Below, in pieces: positions 31,916 to 42,779 of a stretch of 64,000 bases of DNA. This DNA is from Meta bourneti. Lineage: Eukaryota; Arthropoda; Arachnida; Araneae; Tetragnathidae. Where the stretch lies: the NCBI GenBank assembly GCA_933210815.1, contig OW119923.1, positions 95,775,474 through 95,839,473 of the forward strand, written 5' to 3'. The translations under genes were made by a program, and so were the position numbers. Under the pieces are notes generated by a model that saw nothing but the letters and a program-made list of their open reading frames with translations, was not told the DNA's origin and did no database searches. Positions within the stretch are counted from its first letter, which is position 1. Every line of letters starts with the position of its first letter.

Positions 31916-33020
31916 CAGAGCAGTCTTGCAAAAGCAATTTACATTCTTTGCTCATTTGTTTACATTATACAAATTAAAAATGGGTCCATTCTTCTCCAAT
32001 CCAGACTGAAATTTGAATATTCAGTTTACATTGGGTAAATTAAGAATGCGTTCGTTTCAGCTTCAGAAGACGTGTTTACTTTTAAAATTAAAATTGTTAC
32101 AAGTATCCATTACCTAACATCAATGGTAGATATACTGTATATAGTTCATATGATGATTAATGCACGAGTTTAACGTATTTTAATGCACGTATTTCTAATG
32201 TTTACATAGTTATGACACTAGTCATAAACCGCTTTTCAGATTTACATAATGTCATTAGTCGTTACAACTATAAATGGTTCGTTGTGGGCAGACGAGTTTA
32301 GGAAACATTCATTATTTAATATGTGAACAGAAAAATCAAGACTTATATAAAATGGAAGCGTACTGATAATGGAAATGAACGATGGAAATGAACGATGTCT
32401 AAAAATATTTACCATCGCATTTCACCGAATCAAAGTCATTGTCTATAATCTTCATCCATTAGTGGTTCTCACGAAGCTTAGAACCAATTAATGTACACGA
32501 ACGTAATATATATTATCGTTAACTATGTCCCCTATATATATGTATGTGCGAAGTAATAATTGATTGAATATAACACAGCATATATACACATGGGAATATT
32601 GTAATTATTAGAGTAGTGGTACTCTTATCCCATAGTTTGTTTCTGTTAAAGGTAGAGGGTAATTAAAATTTTAAATTCTACTGCTATATCTCAGAATTGG
32701 AAGGTACGATACCGACGAGGCTAATTTACTTTATTTCTGTATTCTCTTTTAAGAATATACTGAAGATACCTGTTTGAAGTATTACTTGTATGAGAGGCAT
32801 TTTCTTTCAAGTTCGATGTAGGTAGCGGTAGACTTATTCGAGGTGGAAAGCGTTCCCTGTACGTTTCCGGACGTGACGGGACTAGGTCTATTTTGATTAC
32901 TCTACGCAGTCTATCTTTAAGTAGGAGAAATCCAATGGTGATTTTAATTATGTGATACTATCAAGCATACAACGGTTCTAGGACGCATTTCCCTTGTCAA
33001 CTACTCAACAATTTCATTCT
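31916..33020. other. AT-rich, nothing recognised
   Basis: A small duplication (GGAAATGAACGAT twice near 32372-32396) and the short word shared with 31.17 kb are the only features seen. Confidence 0.5.
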
Positions 33021-33030
33021 GTAGGGTTTT

Positions 33031-33363
33031 CTTTCGGGCTGTGATAGCCCGGTTGGAAAAGCAGCGGATTGGCAACGAGGTTGGTTAACAACCAACCATG
33101 TTGCTAATCCGCCCCGATCCAACCAAAGACCATCATGTACACGGGGGCTGGTGTGAATTGAACCGGTCGTGATAGCAAATGTCCTCACGTTGGTGGGGTG
33201 TGGAAGCTTGGAGAGTAGGGTGCCAGCTGTGTTGACCTCTTCATCTGACCGTGGTTCAGAATTACGAGGTGTTGTCCTCGATCTTTCCCTTCGGGGTTGA
33301 TCCCGAACAGTCGCCAATAGCCTGTTGTGTTGATCCAATGCGATATTGATGAAATACCTACCA
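33031..33363 (+). repeat. SINE-A copy 20, full length with target-site duplication
   Basis: Head TGATAGCCCGGTTGGAAAAG, body, tail ATGAAATACCTACC. Flanked by GTAGGGTTTT at 33021-33030 and 33364-33373. The head has a small internal inverted duplication (AACCAACCATGTTGCTAATC) around the box-B area. A 143-codon frame runs antisense through it and is not a gene. Confidence 0.9.
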
Positions 33364-33639
33364 GTAGGGTTTTTCACCAAAGAAATACTATTTTTTAAAC
33401 ATAAAACTATTAGCAAATAATTCTTCAATTGTCAAACTAAAGTGGAGGTCAAATGCGTTTTTGTTGAATAACTTTTTCATATCTAAAATGCTCATCGACC
33501 GAAAGCACCAAGAGATATTTATGGCAAAATTTGCTCCTTTACATTGATACATCCTATGCTTGTTCAATCTTAGCCACCACATCACAATCCAAAGTCTATC
33601 ACTCAGCATCAAGTACCAGTTGTCATAAGAATACCACGA

Positions 33640-34018
33640 CCATAGACGTGAAATATAAGTAGACTGAGCATTGATGTTGAGAGGAGTTTCGAAAAGTGTG
33701 ACCAATATGTCGACTAGTAGTCACGTGACTTCTTTGAAAAATTGACTTGGTTGGTCGATTTGGTATCTTATCGCCTCGTATGACAGGATAGATATGTGAA
33801 TGGGTATTTCTATACAATTGTGACAAAAATGGTGAAATCACCAGTCTATGTCAAGTGGACCAATCAAATGATGAATCATTCGATGGGCGTCTTCTTCCGT
33901 CCCATGAACCAATTAAATGATGAATGTTCGTTTCCACCAGGCAGACAAAAGTAATCTAAGGGTAACGTTACTACTGGTTTTGATCTCATGGAAAAAGATA
34001 CCACTTCCCACTTTTATA
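33640..34018 (+). repeat. Repeat X copy 5, interrupted by Tc1 copy 3
   Basis: Starts CCATAGACGTGAAATATAAG and runs through CGACTAGTAGTCACGTGACT and GGTGAAATCACCAG to CCCACTTTTATA, where the Tc1 element begins. The last bases of the repeat (TATTTCCTTT) reappear at 35429, right after the transposon. Confidence 0.85.
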
Positions 34019-35428
34019 CACTGCTGGCCACCCAAATTGCAACACCAAGAAAGACAAGAGATATCACAACAAAATTTATTTTCTAGATAACATGTTGACC
34101 AAGTATCAAATGATTAAATTTATAGACTTCTGTGAAGTGTGGTTCCTACCAAAATCAGTAGCCAGAGTAGCCGCCATTGTTGGAGATCACCGCTGCCACA
34201 CGCCTCGGCATTGATTCAAAGAGACTTTGGATGTGTTCTTGGGGTACAGCAGACCAAGCAGCTTCCACACGTTGCCAAAGTTGATCTGGTGTGGCAGCTG
34301 GGGATGTATTCTGGGTCAATCGTTGAGCAACCATGGACCACATGTTTTCTATCGGCGAAAGATCCGGAGAGCGAACTGGCCAGGGAAGCAATTCAATCTG
34401 GCGATTGACGAAGAACCCTTGGACAATGCGTGCCACGTGTGGTCGCGCATTATCCTGTTGAAATATGGCTGTGGGCAAGCCCTGAAGGTAAGGAAGGACA
34501 ACTGGCTCCAACACCTCGGAGATGTAGCGCTGGCTGTTTAATGTACCGGCAATGCGTACTAGAGGAGTGCGAGAGTGATATCCAATACCGCCCCATACCA
34601 TAATACCCGGTGCAGGACCAGTGTGGCGGTGCATAACGCAGCTGTTCAGCATCCTCTCTCCACGGTGTCTCCAGACTCGAATCCGACCATCGTGGTGTTG
34701 CAGACAGAAGCGTGACTCGTCAGTAAAGACAATTTCATTCCATTCTGCCGTCCACATCCTTCTTTCATCGCACCATTGGCGGCGGAAACGCCTGTGGTTC
34801 TGCGTCAAGGGTAGACGAAGCAATGGAAGTCTTGCGGACAGACCACTCTTCTGTAAACGGCGTCGAATGGTACGCGCAGACACTGGATGATGCGGTACAG
34901 ACTGAATGTGCTGTGCTATGGTTCGTGATGTGGCTGAGCGATCCGTCACTGCCATACGCACAATATGCCTGTCATCACGTGAAGTGGTGCACTGAGGTGG
35001 ATGCGATCGAACACGTCGGTCCGTCGTACCCTCCTGCATCCAACGATTACATATCCGCATTACAGTTGTTTGGTTTCGTCCAACACGACTACCGATTTCC
35101 CTGAAAGATAATCCACAATCTCGGTAGGCCACTATCCTTCCTCTGTCGAACTCGGATACTTGATCAAAAGATGATCGCTGTTTTCTACGAGGCATAATTG
35201 ATCGTTTTTTTGAAAAAAACCACAAGAAAAACACAATTGCCGTACTTGAAATCGTCGAAATCTCCAAGCCTTAAATAGCGCTTTGAAGTGGCGCCACAGG
35301 CGCGCGTGATGTGCGTCTGCGCTGAAATTCTAATCATTTGCATATCTCACCTCCGCTAATGCATGTTGTAAATTTCATATTATTTGCATGCTTCCTTCAG
35401 CGTGTTGCATTTACGGTGGCCAGCAGTG
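34019..35428 (-). mobile_element. Tc1-type transposon, copy 3 (complete), inside repeat X
   Basis: Ends CACTGCTGGCCACC at 34019 and GGTGGCCAGCAGTG ending 35428; TA duplications at 34017-34018 and 35429-35430; 1410 bp. Removing it with one TA rebuilds CTTTTATATTTCC, the consensus end of the repeat X copies at 11.1 and 10.8 kb. Confidence 0.97.
34155..35195 (-). CDS. Tc1-family transposase, DD34E (open copy)
   Basis: The 346-residue enzyme matches the copy at 15570-16610 almost throughout and is fully open. It has the helix-turn-helix region (FDRGRIVAYRDCGLSFREIG), catalytic Asp in VFTDESRF, Asp in FQQDNARPH and Glu in SPIENMW, 34 residues after the second Asp. Differences include PVRSPDL where copy 1 has PARSPDL, and RRLQKSGLSARLPLL in the linker region. 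The frame continues 24 codons upstream of the chosen ATG, but the shared MPRRKQ start is used because the upstream part varies among copies. Predicted nuclear; would act on the ~28-bp ends of all three copies. Confidence 0.95.
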   Translation of the reverse strand: MPRRKQRSSFDQVSEFDRGRIVAYRDCGLSFREIGSRVGRNQTTVMRICNRWMQEGTTDRRVRSHPPQCTTSRDDRHIVRMAVTDRSATSRTIAQHIQSVPHHPVSARTIRRRLQKSGLSARLPLLRLPLTQNHRRFRRQWCDERRMWTAEWNEIVFTDESRFCLQHHDGRIRVWRHRGERMLNSCVMHRHTGPAPGIMVWGGIGYHSRTPLVRIAGTLNSQRYISEVLEPVVLPYLQGLPTAIFQQDNARPHVARIVQGFFVNRQIELLPWPVRSPDLSPIENMWSMVAQRLTQNTSPAATPDQLWQRVEAAWSAVPQEHIQSLFESMPRRVAAVISNNGGYSGY

Positions 35429-35435
35429 TATTTCC

Positions 35436-35515
35436 TTTATAATCACGATCTGCGAGTTGTAGGCTATGCAGGTTCGATTCTTGTAATTTACCCTAGGTGT
35501 ATTTCTCTCTTCTGT
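35436..35515 (+). repeat. SINE-B head fragment
   Basis: GCGAGTTGTAGGCTATGCAG, GTTCGATTCTTGTAATTTAC and CCTAGGTGTATTTCTCTCTT match, in reverse, the tRNA-like half of the SINE-B copies at 46.4 and 62.2 kb. GGTTCGATTC is a good box B. Confidence 0.65.
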
Positions 35516-36189
35516 TTCAGTAAATATTTCTTTGAGTGCTTAGGTCAAAAACACGACGGTCTGTTTAGTGTTTGGCACAACTTGGCCAAATATAACCCTT
35601 ACGCCATTTGTCCAGAGCTATCACATACCACAAAATATGGTTATTTAAATCATTGTTTTAATAAGATATTCAGCTGGTATATTTTTCTAAAAATCGGCTT
35701 ATGTACCCCATGTCATCCCTCTCATACTTGGATTTTTAGAGATTTGCGTAGTTGTTTAATAAAACTATAAATTGAACTTTCTGACAATTTCATCACCATC
35801 TTCGAAATGAAACTTCGCTGTTTCATTATGACGTCGTCCAAAGCATACGAACGCTACAGGTCTTCATCCAGTTTTTTCAAACTTAAATTTTTTTGAACAA
35901 ATATAACCACAAAAAAATAACGTTTTTGAAGATGCCCAACACAGACTTAATTAAAAATAGCACACCAACATGGTTCGAGAAAAAAAATTTCCTTAGACAC
36001 AACATTTCTGCATAAAAAATGAAAGAACTTAGATAAGAGATGAAAATGCGAGCAACAGTTTCTACTTTTAGCTGTTATCACGTATTCGACGAAGCCGCGA
36101 TAACAAAAAGGACAGCTTTTTGTAATTACGGTTTTTCTGGACTCCGGGATGAATCCCGTCTTCATGAGGCGAGAAAACAAAAATTCAAC
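35516..36189. other. AT-rich, unassigned
   Basis: No supported gene. Confidence 0.45.
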
Positions 36190-36290
36190 CGCTGTCTCTC
36201 TCTCGCCGCTCATTGGCTAAATCCCATATCCCGGAACTATGACGTGGGAATGACGTCATGTGATGACAGGGATTATCTTTTTTTCGTATT
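36190..36290. promoter_or_regulatory. Promoter-like cluster: CCAAT box and perfect CRE
   Basis: TGACGTCA, the palindromic cAMP-response element core, lies at 36251-36258, with GACGTGG just before it and an inverted CCAAT (ATTGG) at about 36212 in a GC-richer CGCCGCTCATTGGCT setting. Frames start on both sides (36213 downward, 36040 upward), but neither is recognisable. Motif recognition only; no transcript evidence. Confidence 0.3.
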
Positions 36291-37612
36291 TCCTCGTTAT
36301 GCTATTGTATATGCAAATAAAAGAACCGTGGAAAAACTAAGTCGAAAAACAGTCATTTTCTTAAAAGATGGAAAAGGAAAAAGACATTGGATAATTATTC
36401 TCCAGTTTCTAATGCTCGACTTTGCGAATTCTGTGTTTGTGGGTACACGGTAATTCTTAATAAGCCGTGTTATTGTAATATATTTTTTACTCTTTCTATT
36501 TTAACTACGTAAGATTGAGTTACTCTTATGTGTATTGTCTGTCTATTGCAAAAACAAACAGTTGAGGCTTAAACGTAATAATTGCAATTTTATATTTTTA
36601 AATTTTACCTAATAATTGAATATACGGTGCTTTATTTTATGCAGTTACCTGTACTGTAGTCTCTTTGTGGTGAATATTTGCATTTCATCAATTTTCGTAA
36701 GACTAAATTGGATTCTAGATGAAGTAAATAGTATTTAATGAGGGTAACATAAGAAATCTTCAAATTTTGTTTCTCCCCTTTGCCACAGTATGCGAATTCA
36801 TGAATATTGCATTTCCCTTAAAATGCTGAGTTACTTTCACAATATGTTGTAACAACGCTTATTCGTTTCTTTAAATTATTTGTTAATTTGATATTCGAGA
36901 CTTTTAAAACAAGTAAAACCTTGGAAAAGATAAATTACATTACTTTAAAATTACTAATTTTCTTTCAAGTAATGGTAATGACCTTTGAAAAAAATTTTAA
37001 GCATGTGCTTAAATATAACGTTCCAAACTTTTTATCAATCTCAAATTCTATACAAACTACCCCAAATCTCATTTAATGAGTTGTAAATCATTAAATTCAA
37101 GACATTGTTTTGAGCTTTACATACTTCCCCCAAACGGTTCTTATATTGTTTCAATTTTCAAACTATTTTTAGAACTGCCATCTATATCTGTAAGAGTTGA
37201 ATAGCTTAAAATATTTAGCTGTAACAGGCACATTTCAGTAACTTTCTTTACAATATTCAATTGAATAACTGAATTCAATATTTCAATTTTTTTACTTTTC
37301 ACTATTGGCATCATCGTTCAAAAATGAGAAAGCCATGGGTAAAACAAATATTGAATCTAAACGTGACACTAAGCCACTAAGCCATGTAACGCGGTAAGTT
37401 GGCCAACATGATTGATTCGACTTTCTGATACTAAAGAATGTGAAAATAACAAAATCTATCGAAATATACAAAAAATGTGTTATTTTTGCCGTTATCTGCT
37501 CTTCCGCGACTTTACTTTTTACACCGTTCTATTGGACTAAAGCGATCTATTCAATTTTATAATTTTTGTGTTCGATCACCAGTAAACCTCTAATGCCACG
37601 TGTGGAATTTTA
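36291..37612. other. Strongly AT-rich, nothing recognised
   Basis: No repeat family or convincing frame. Confidence 0.5.
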
Positions 37613-38118
37613 TGTACCCTCCAAGTGGTTCCGACGAGATATCTCGTTCGTCAAGATCTCCACCCATGAGATATCTCGTTCATCAAGATCTCCAATGAGA
37701 TATCTCGTTCGTTAGGATCTACATGAGATATCTCGTTCGTTAGGATCTACATGAGATATCTAGTTTGTCAAGATCTCTATGAGATATCTCGTTCGCTAGG
37801 ATCTCCATGCGATATCTCGTTCGTCAAAATCTCCATGGGATATCTCGTTTGCCAAGATCTCTATGAGATACCTCGTTCGTTAGGATCTCCATGAGATATC
37901 TCGTTCGTCAGGATCTCCATGAGATATCTCGTTCGTCAAAATCTCCATGAGATATCTCGTTTGTCAAGATTTCTATGAGATATCTCATTCGTTAGGATCT
38001 CTGTGAGATATCTCGTTCATCAAGATCTCCATCAAGATCTCTGAGATATCTCGTCATTAGCAAAATTGTTTAGATATTTATTGACGAGATAGCTCGGCGA
38101 AATCACTTGGAGGGTTAA
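37613..38118. mobile_element. TTAA-MITE H with a 28-bp array
   Basis: Left TGTACCCTCCAAGTGGTTCC, right CACTTGGAGGGTTAA; the left TTAA is mutated. Inside, about 14 units of ~28 bp (GAGATATCTCGTTCGTCAGG ATCTCCAT) have lost most of the spacer found in other copies. The last unit, next to the right end, keeps the older long form with ATTAGCAAAATTG. Confidence 0.85.
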
Positions 38119-39068
38119 TTTGATTTGCAATGATCAATCTAATTATCAAGTAGGAACTATAAAAAGATAAAAACCATGAAAAGATGACAGAAAATTAAAG
38201 CTAAGATTGGCTGTTCGCTACTTCTTTGTAATCGCGATTGCTGCTTCGGATGTTTAAGTATGTAAGTATAAATTGTAAATAAACAGCTTGTTCTTTTATA
38301 GCTTATTTGGACAATTGGTAACTGACCTCAACAAGTAGTGACTGGCAGACGTGATTATGAACACACGTCTTTCAAGTAAGCAAGATCGAGTCTCAGACAA
38401 ATTCGAGGAGGCTTTCGTCACAAACGGTATGAACGTGTATCAATAGTCCATGATGGACAGTTGAATTGCTAATGCGATGCGCATCTCTTGAAACAACTCT
38501 TCTAATGAAATAGATAGAATGTGGGCGGAGTTTCTGTGGCAAGATCTCAAAAGTATGGCTACTCCACGTGGGCTTATGAATAAACTTGGGGCGATTATAT
38601 ATCGTAGCGCATAGTGTTTTTGATCTCTTCAGATAACTTTAACCAATCAATAATTTGTTCCTCATCAGGATTCATGCTTTTTCCCGCAATCGCGTGATAG
38701 ATCTTGACAGACACGTTGAATCTGCGACAGCGCGTGCAGTTACTGGATTTGAGGAACGTTAAATGTTTGCACTCCAACATTCCTTATATTAGAACATTCC
38801 GTGCCAATATTCAACATCCCTCAAATCCAGTAAACTGCATGCTCTGTCACAGCTCCAACACCAAATTATTCCAGACAGTTGCATGAGTTGATGCGTCAAC
38901 ACGAGAACTGTTGGTGCATCACGTTCAATGGGTCTACAAACCCCATACCACTACATTTGTCTTTTATTCTTGTAATAAATTATTCATCAAATATCAACAT
39001 TAAATATGTGGAGGTAAATAGAACTCTGAACTAGGGTCTTTCGCATTATGGTAAGATAAAATGGACCA
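38119..39068. other. Unassigned; small coding-like pieces
   Basis: A 29-codon plus-strand frame at 38357-38446 (MNTRLSSKQDRVSDKFEEAF) and a 61-codon minus-strand frame at 38595-38780 (containing GKSMNPDEEQIIDWLKLSEE) have protein-like composition but no recognised family. An inverted pair TGCAGTTACTGGATTTGAGG (about 38737) and its complement (ending 38839) lies beside the second. Confidence 0.3.
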
Positions 39069-39074
39069 TTTATT
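39069..39074 (-). terminator. Polyadenylation signal AATAAA (minus strand)
   Basis: TTTATT on the plus strand reads AATAAA on the minus strand about 100 bases after the stop codon of the exon candidate at 39171-39307. The distance suits a short 3' untranslated region. Confidence 0.4.
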
Positions 39075-39170
39075 ACTTCAGACACATCAGAAAGTATTAC
39101 TTATTATATAAGTGCAGATTTACTGACCTAAACAAATATCAAAATTCCATTCCATTTTGTCTGGAGGCTT

Positions 39171-39307
39171 CTAATCTGATGTTGGTATACGGTAAATGTG
39201 TGTCGAGGAACGTGTTTCTTGCTTTGTTGCATCAGCCATCAGATAGTTTGAAAAATATCCTAAGTAGTCCAGCGTGTATCCATATTGCCAACCATACACG
39301 GTCTTCC
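39171..39307 (-). CDS. Candidate terminal exon of an unknown host gene
   Basis: On the minus strand an acceptor with a pyrimidine tract (TTGTTTTTCTCTATAG) precedes 137 nt that read in frame to a TAG stop. The peptide begins, after two bases completing a split codon, KTVYGWQYGYTLDYLGYFSN and ends IYRIPTSD. Codon use is mixed, unlike the surrounding AT-rich noise, and an AATAAA follows within about 100 bp. The incoming phase matches the donor of the candidate exon at 39921-39998. I do not recognise the protein. The intron between them carries a SINE-A. Confidence 0.5.
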
Positions 39308-39449
39308 CTATAGAGAAAAACAATAATTGGCTTAACTTCATGCGCTTTAACAGAATCATAATTTTCGGTTTACAAGTGAAATACATTAAATCAAGAAACA
39401 CTTCTAAGGAAACGAAGAGGGAAAAATTCTACTCACACTGTATCTCAAG

Positions 39450-39676
39450 GTAGGTAGGTAATTAATTAACGTTGCACTGGAGCACAACACAACTGGCTAT
39501 TAGCAACGGTCTGGGATCAATCCCGAAGCGAAAGATCCGATGACACCTCGTAATTTTGAACCACGTTCAGATGACGAGGTCAACACCTGAGCTGGAACCC
39601 TACTCCAAACTTCCAGACCACGCCAACGTGAGGACATTCGAAGCCCCGACATATTTAACGAGCACCAGCTCTACCA
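39450..39676 (-). repeat. SINE-A copy 21, head missing
   Basis: AAGGTAGGTAGGTAATTAAT tail with three TAGG units, body to AACGAGCACCAGCTC. It sits in the putative intron of the minus-strand gene. Confidence 0.88.
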
Positions 39677-39920
39677 CAATATAAAATTCTCAAAATCATG
39701 ATTAAATGTGATTCAAGTAAGCTCAATACTATACTACTCGGAAGTCTGGTGACACTTAGAGGGATTAAGTTAACTACAACTAACCCACCCTGTGGCTAAA
39801 GCCAGTTTTGTAGAGCCCAAAGGTATTGGTTTGGGTGGACATTCTAAAGAGAATGGGTAACAAACGTTACTATCCCTATAACAAAAGACCTGATCTGTTG
39901 ATGGTTGTAATCCTTAGGAC

Positions 39921-39998
39921 CTGGAATCAGTTTGAATGGGCACAGTTCCACATCTTCAACAGAGTTGTCTTTAATACATTGAGGGTAGTTAATGTTAT
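39921..39998 (-). CDS. Candidate internal exon of the same unknown gene
   Basis: Minus-strand frame with protein-like codons (NINYPQCIKDNSVEDVELCP then FKLIP). A donor GATTCCAG|GTCCTAAG leaves one base, which with GG from the exon at 39171-39307 makes a Gly codon. The acceptor is less clear: ACACCAG at 39999, or TCTAAAG about 11 bases upstream. The frame continues past the donor for some 25 codons if unspliced, so the exact boundary is inference. Confidence 0.38.
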
Positions 39999-40207
39999 CT
40001 GGTGTTAAACTTTAGAATCGCCCTGAATCCAGAGTTTACATTATGGACAGTGGCGATACTACGTCCTCATAGATTATAGCAAGTAGAAGACCTGATATCA
40101 ATACGATAGAATATACACGGTATATATTATTGTGGCGAATTGCATTTGAATAGACTCACTCTAAGATTATTCAGAAGTTCTGAACTTCCCTATTTCAGAA
40201 GTGATTA

Positions 40208-40335
40208 GGTAGGTAGTTAACTTAACATCGCACTGGAGAAACACAAGGGGATATTGGCGACGGTCCGGGGTTAATCCCGAAGGGAAAGATCCGAGGACGC
40301 CAACTTGTAATTTTGGACCATGGTCGGATGACGAG
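40208..40335 (-). repeat. SINE-A copy 22, tail half
   Basis: GGTAGGTAGTTAACTTAACA through GACCATGGTCGGATGACGAG; head half absent. Confidence 0.85.
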
Positions 40336-40573
40336 CTTCAGAAGTGGGATTTGATGCTATCAAAACTTTTGGACAGCATAACATAAACGTATGTACTCAA
40401 TGTGAGACTATGTCAACCTAACTAATACTACAAAAATCAACCTCCTATACAGTAGTGTACATAGCAGTGTAACCTATTTATTCTACCATGAAAATGCCTT
40501 TGGGTACACAAAGTTGCACTGTCCTTCGCATATTCTACTAAATTGTTGACTGGTGGATGTAATAATGAATAAT

Positions 40574-40835
40574 GTGGTAGTTAAGTAGTTCAATTAAAGT
40601 CGAACTGGAGCAACACAACGGGCTATTGGTAACGGTCCGGAATCCATCCCTAAGGGAAAGATCCGAGGACAGCACCTCGTCATCTGATGAGGTCACATTA
40701 TGAGCTCCAAACTTCCACACCAACATGAGGACGTTTATAACCATGACAGATTTCATGTTCACCAGCCCCCCACTTATACGAAGGCCTTTGGTTGAATCGA
40801 GTTTTGAACTAGCTACCCTCCAACTGAACCATGGA
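40574..40835 (-). repeat. SINE-A copy 23, middle deletion
   Basis: Tail GGTAGTTAAGTAGTTCAATT, with a deletion between CACCTCGT and CATCTGATGAGG, and a degraded head. Confidence 0.82.
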
Positions 40836-41220
40836 AGGGCTTGCTTAAAAATATTCTTTGTACGAACTTAAAATTCACCTCACAAATTTCAAGGTCAGAG
40901 ATTCATAATGAGCTCAAAATAATTATTTCATTTGCAGCAGCATCTTAAGAAATAAGAGCATAATCAAGACTTCAAACCGCGCACAAATTAAACTAATTAG
41001 ACCGACTTATTGCTTTAACATTCTGACAATTTTTTTAGTACCATCTCTTCCAATTAGTAAAATTTTTAATTCTCTAAATTGTGCGAAAATTGTATTTTAT
41101 TTACTTTAATTAATAGCATTCCGCGTTGAAATATGTTGAAATATGCCCACTATCATCCATTTTTATTTTAATGGTCAAAAATTCAACCTTTTTTAGATTT
41201 ATATTCCAGACGCGTTCCTT
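40836..41220. other. AT-rich, nothing recognised
   Basis: No supported feature. Confidence 0.5.
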
Positions 41221-41528
41221 TTTATTCCCTTGGTGGTTTTCTTGACAAGATATCCGGTCAATAGAAAAAAAATTGACCAGGTATTGATGGACGAGAAATT
41301 TTGTCATAAGTATTGACCAGATATTGATGGACGAGATATTGTGTCATAAGTATTGACCAGATATTGATGGACGAGATATCTTGTCATAAGAAAGTATTGA
41401 CCAGATATTGATGAACGAGATATCTTGTCATAAGGAAGCATTGGCCAGATCTTGATCTCGACGTAATCAAAAAATTAATCAAATCTTGACGTACGAGATA
41501 TCTCGTCGAAACCACCTGTAGGATTAAA
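41221..41528. mobile_element. TTAA-MITE I with ~40-bp units
   Basis: Left TTCCCTTGGTGGTTTTCTTG, right CGAAACCACCTGTAGGATTA ending in TTAA. The units read GACGAGATATCTTGTCATAA plus GTATTGACCAGATATTGATG (40 bp), five or six copies. Palindromes are partly broken (CTTGTC for CTCGTC). Confidence 0.82.
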
Positions 41529-41555
41529 TGTCATCTCGACGTGAAAGTACTTACA

Positions 41556-41592
41556 CTCCAAAACGTGTTTTAAAAAAATATTTATAAAACCC
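41556..41592 (-). CDS. Speculative 37-nt mini-exon
   Basis: Acceptor TCACAACTTATTGCAG and a strong donor GGAGT|GTAAGTAC on the minus strand bound 37 nt that keep the frame open between the candidates at 41943-42002 and 39921-39998. The evidence is splice signals and phase only; in AT-rich DNA such pairs can arise by chance. Confidence 0.2.
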
Positions 41593-41942
41593 TGCAATAA
41601 GTTGTGAGGAAATAGTTATCGATAAATAGACCTTTACATAAACGGTGCTAATAAAGTACTAAAAGTTAACGGCGACAATTTGGTTTGTATATTTCAGACC
41701 TCTTTTAGGCTAGAGTTGTATTGTATTTTTTACTTCAAAGCTCCATTTTTCTCTACAGTTACTAGCAAAATACACTAAGTCAACAGAGTTCTGAGAAAAC
41801 GAATGGTAAAGAATTCAAATTTTCAAGCAATGAGGAAATTTATCATTTTAACAATCATTTATTACACTTTAAATTTACTCAATTTTTAAAATTTTCAGAG
41901 AAAAATGCTTTCATTGGATTATGTGTTGCTATAGCAACTTAC

Positions 41943-42002
41943 TGATAAATTTATAATAAATAACGTGCATTTATTTTTGTGCTTCTCGAGAAGAAATATA
42001 AC
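41943..42002 (-). CDS. Speculative 60-nt exon
   Basis: A strong acceptor TTTTTGCTTTACATACAG and donor TTATCA|GTAAGTTG on the minus strand enclose 60 nt open in phase 0 (hydrophobic peptide with VIFLLEKH). In-frame joining through 41556-41592, 39921-39998 and 39171-39307 gives 103 codons and a stop with no frameshift. Product unknown. Confidence 0.2.
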
Positions 42003-42779
42003 CTGTATGTAAAGCAAAAATAAACTTCATCAGTGAAGATCCCCCATTTTGGTCTAAGAAAACTAAAAAACTCCTATCTTGAAAATGTTGACTTAATGTG
42101 TTTCACTTTTAAGCCGATGAGTTGACTGCAAAACCTCTACTGATAATTATTATCCCTATTTTTAAATTTTTAACAGAAAGAGTAAAATTCTGGAGGAAAG
42201 AATTATTTTCAGTAATGAGATGGGAAAATTTTTCATATATCCTTTAGATAAAACTGGTGTGAACAAAGTAAAAATGATTTTCTAACTTTATACCTTAGGA
42301 TTCAGTTAACTTTAGTTACAAAACTCATTTTATGAAAAGATTTTTGATCACTAAAACACTGTATGCTGTATATAAATATAAAATCTTCCTCTATGTCTTC
42401 AAGTGAATTTTCTTCGTTCTTTATGATATCCCATAAAAGCTAACATAAAACTAACAAAACACACTACTTTTAAAATGTTCTAAATATTTGTTATCATATT
42501 TAAAATGGGAAAACTATGGAAATGGAATCACAAAGAACTAATAAATTAAAATCAAATACCTCAACTCTAATTTGTTCACGTTTGATTGTAATACTTTTAC
42601 CCTACTGCAAAAATACCAGCGTCTGTTATAAATAACATTCATCTGAAGACAAAAGCCCTGAAGATAAAAATTAAATCTATACCACATATTACTGATATTA
42701 CTACACATAAAAAATTACGTTTTAATAACAACTCAAGTAATGTAACATGAAAAAGTCAGTATGCTGTGAAGCCACCACG
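42003..42779. other. AT-rich, nothing recognised
   Basis: Splice-like words are frequent, but I could not extend the candidate gene here. Confidence 0.45.

Noticed and set aside
32997..33428. 143-codon minus-strand frame
   Set aside because: Antisense of SINE-A copy 20; equivalent frames appear over many SINE copies and do not agree on ends.
36040..36453. 137-codon plus-strand frame
   Set aside because: No motif, no splice or polyadenylation context, and it crosses the CRE/CCAAT cluster; probably chance.
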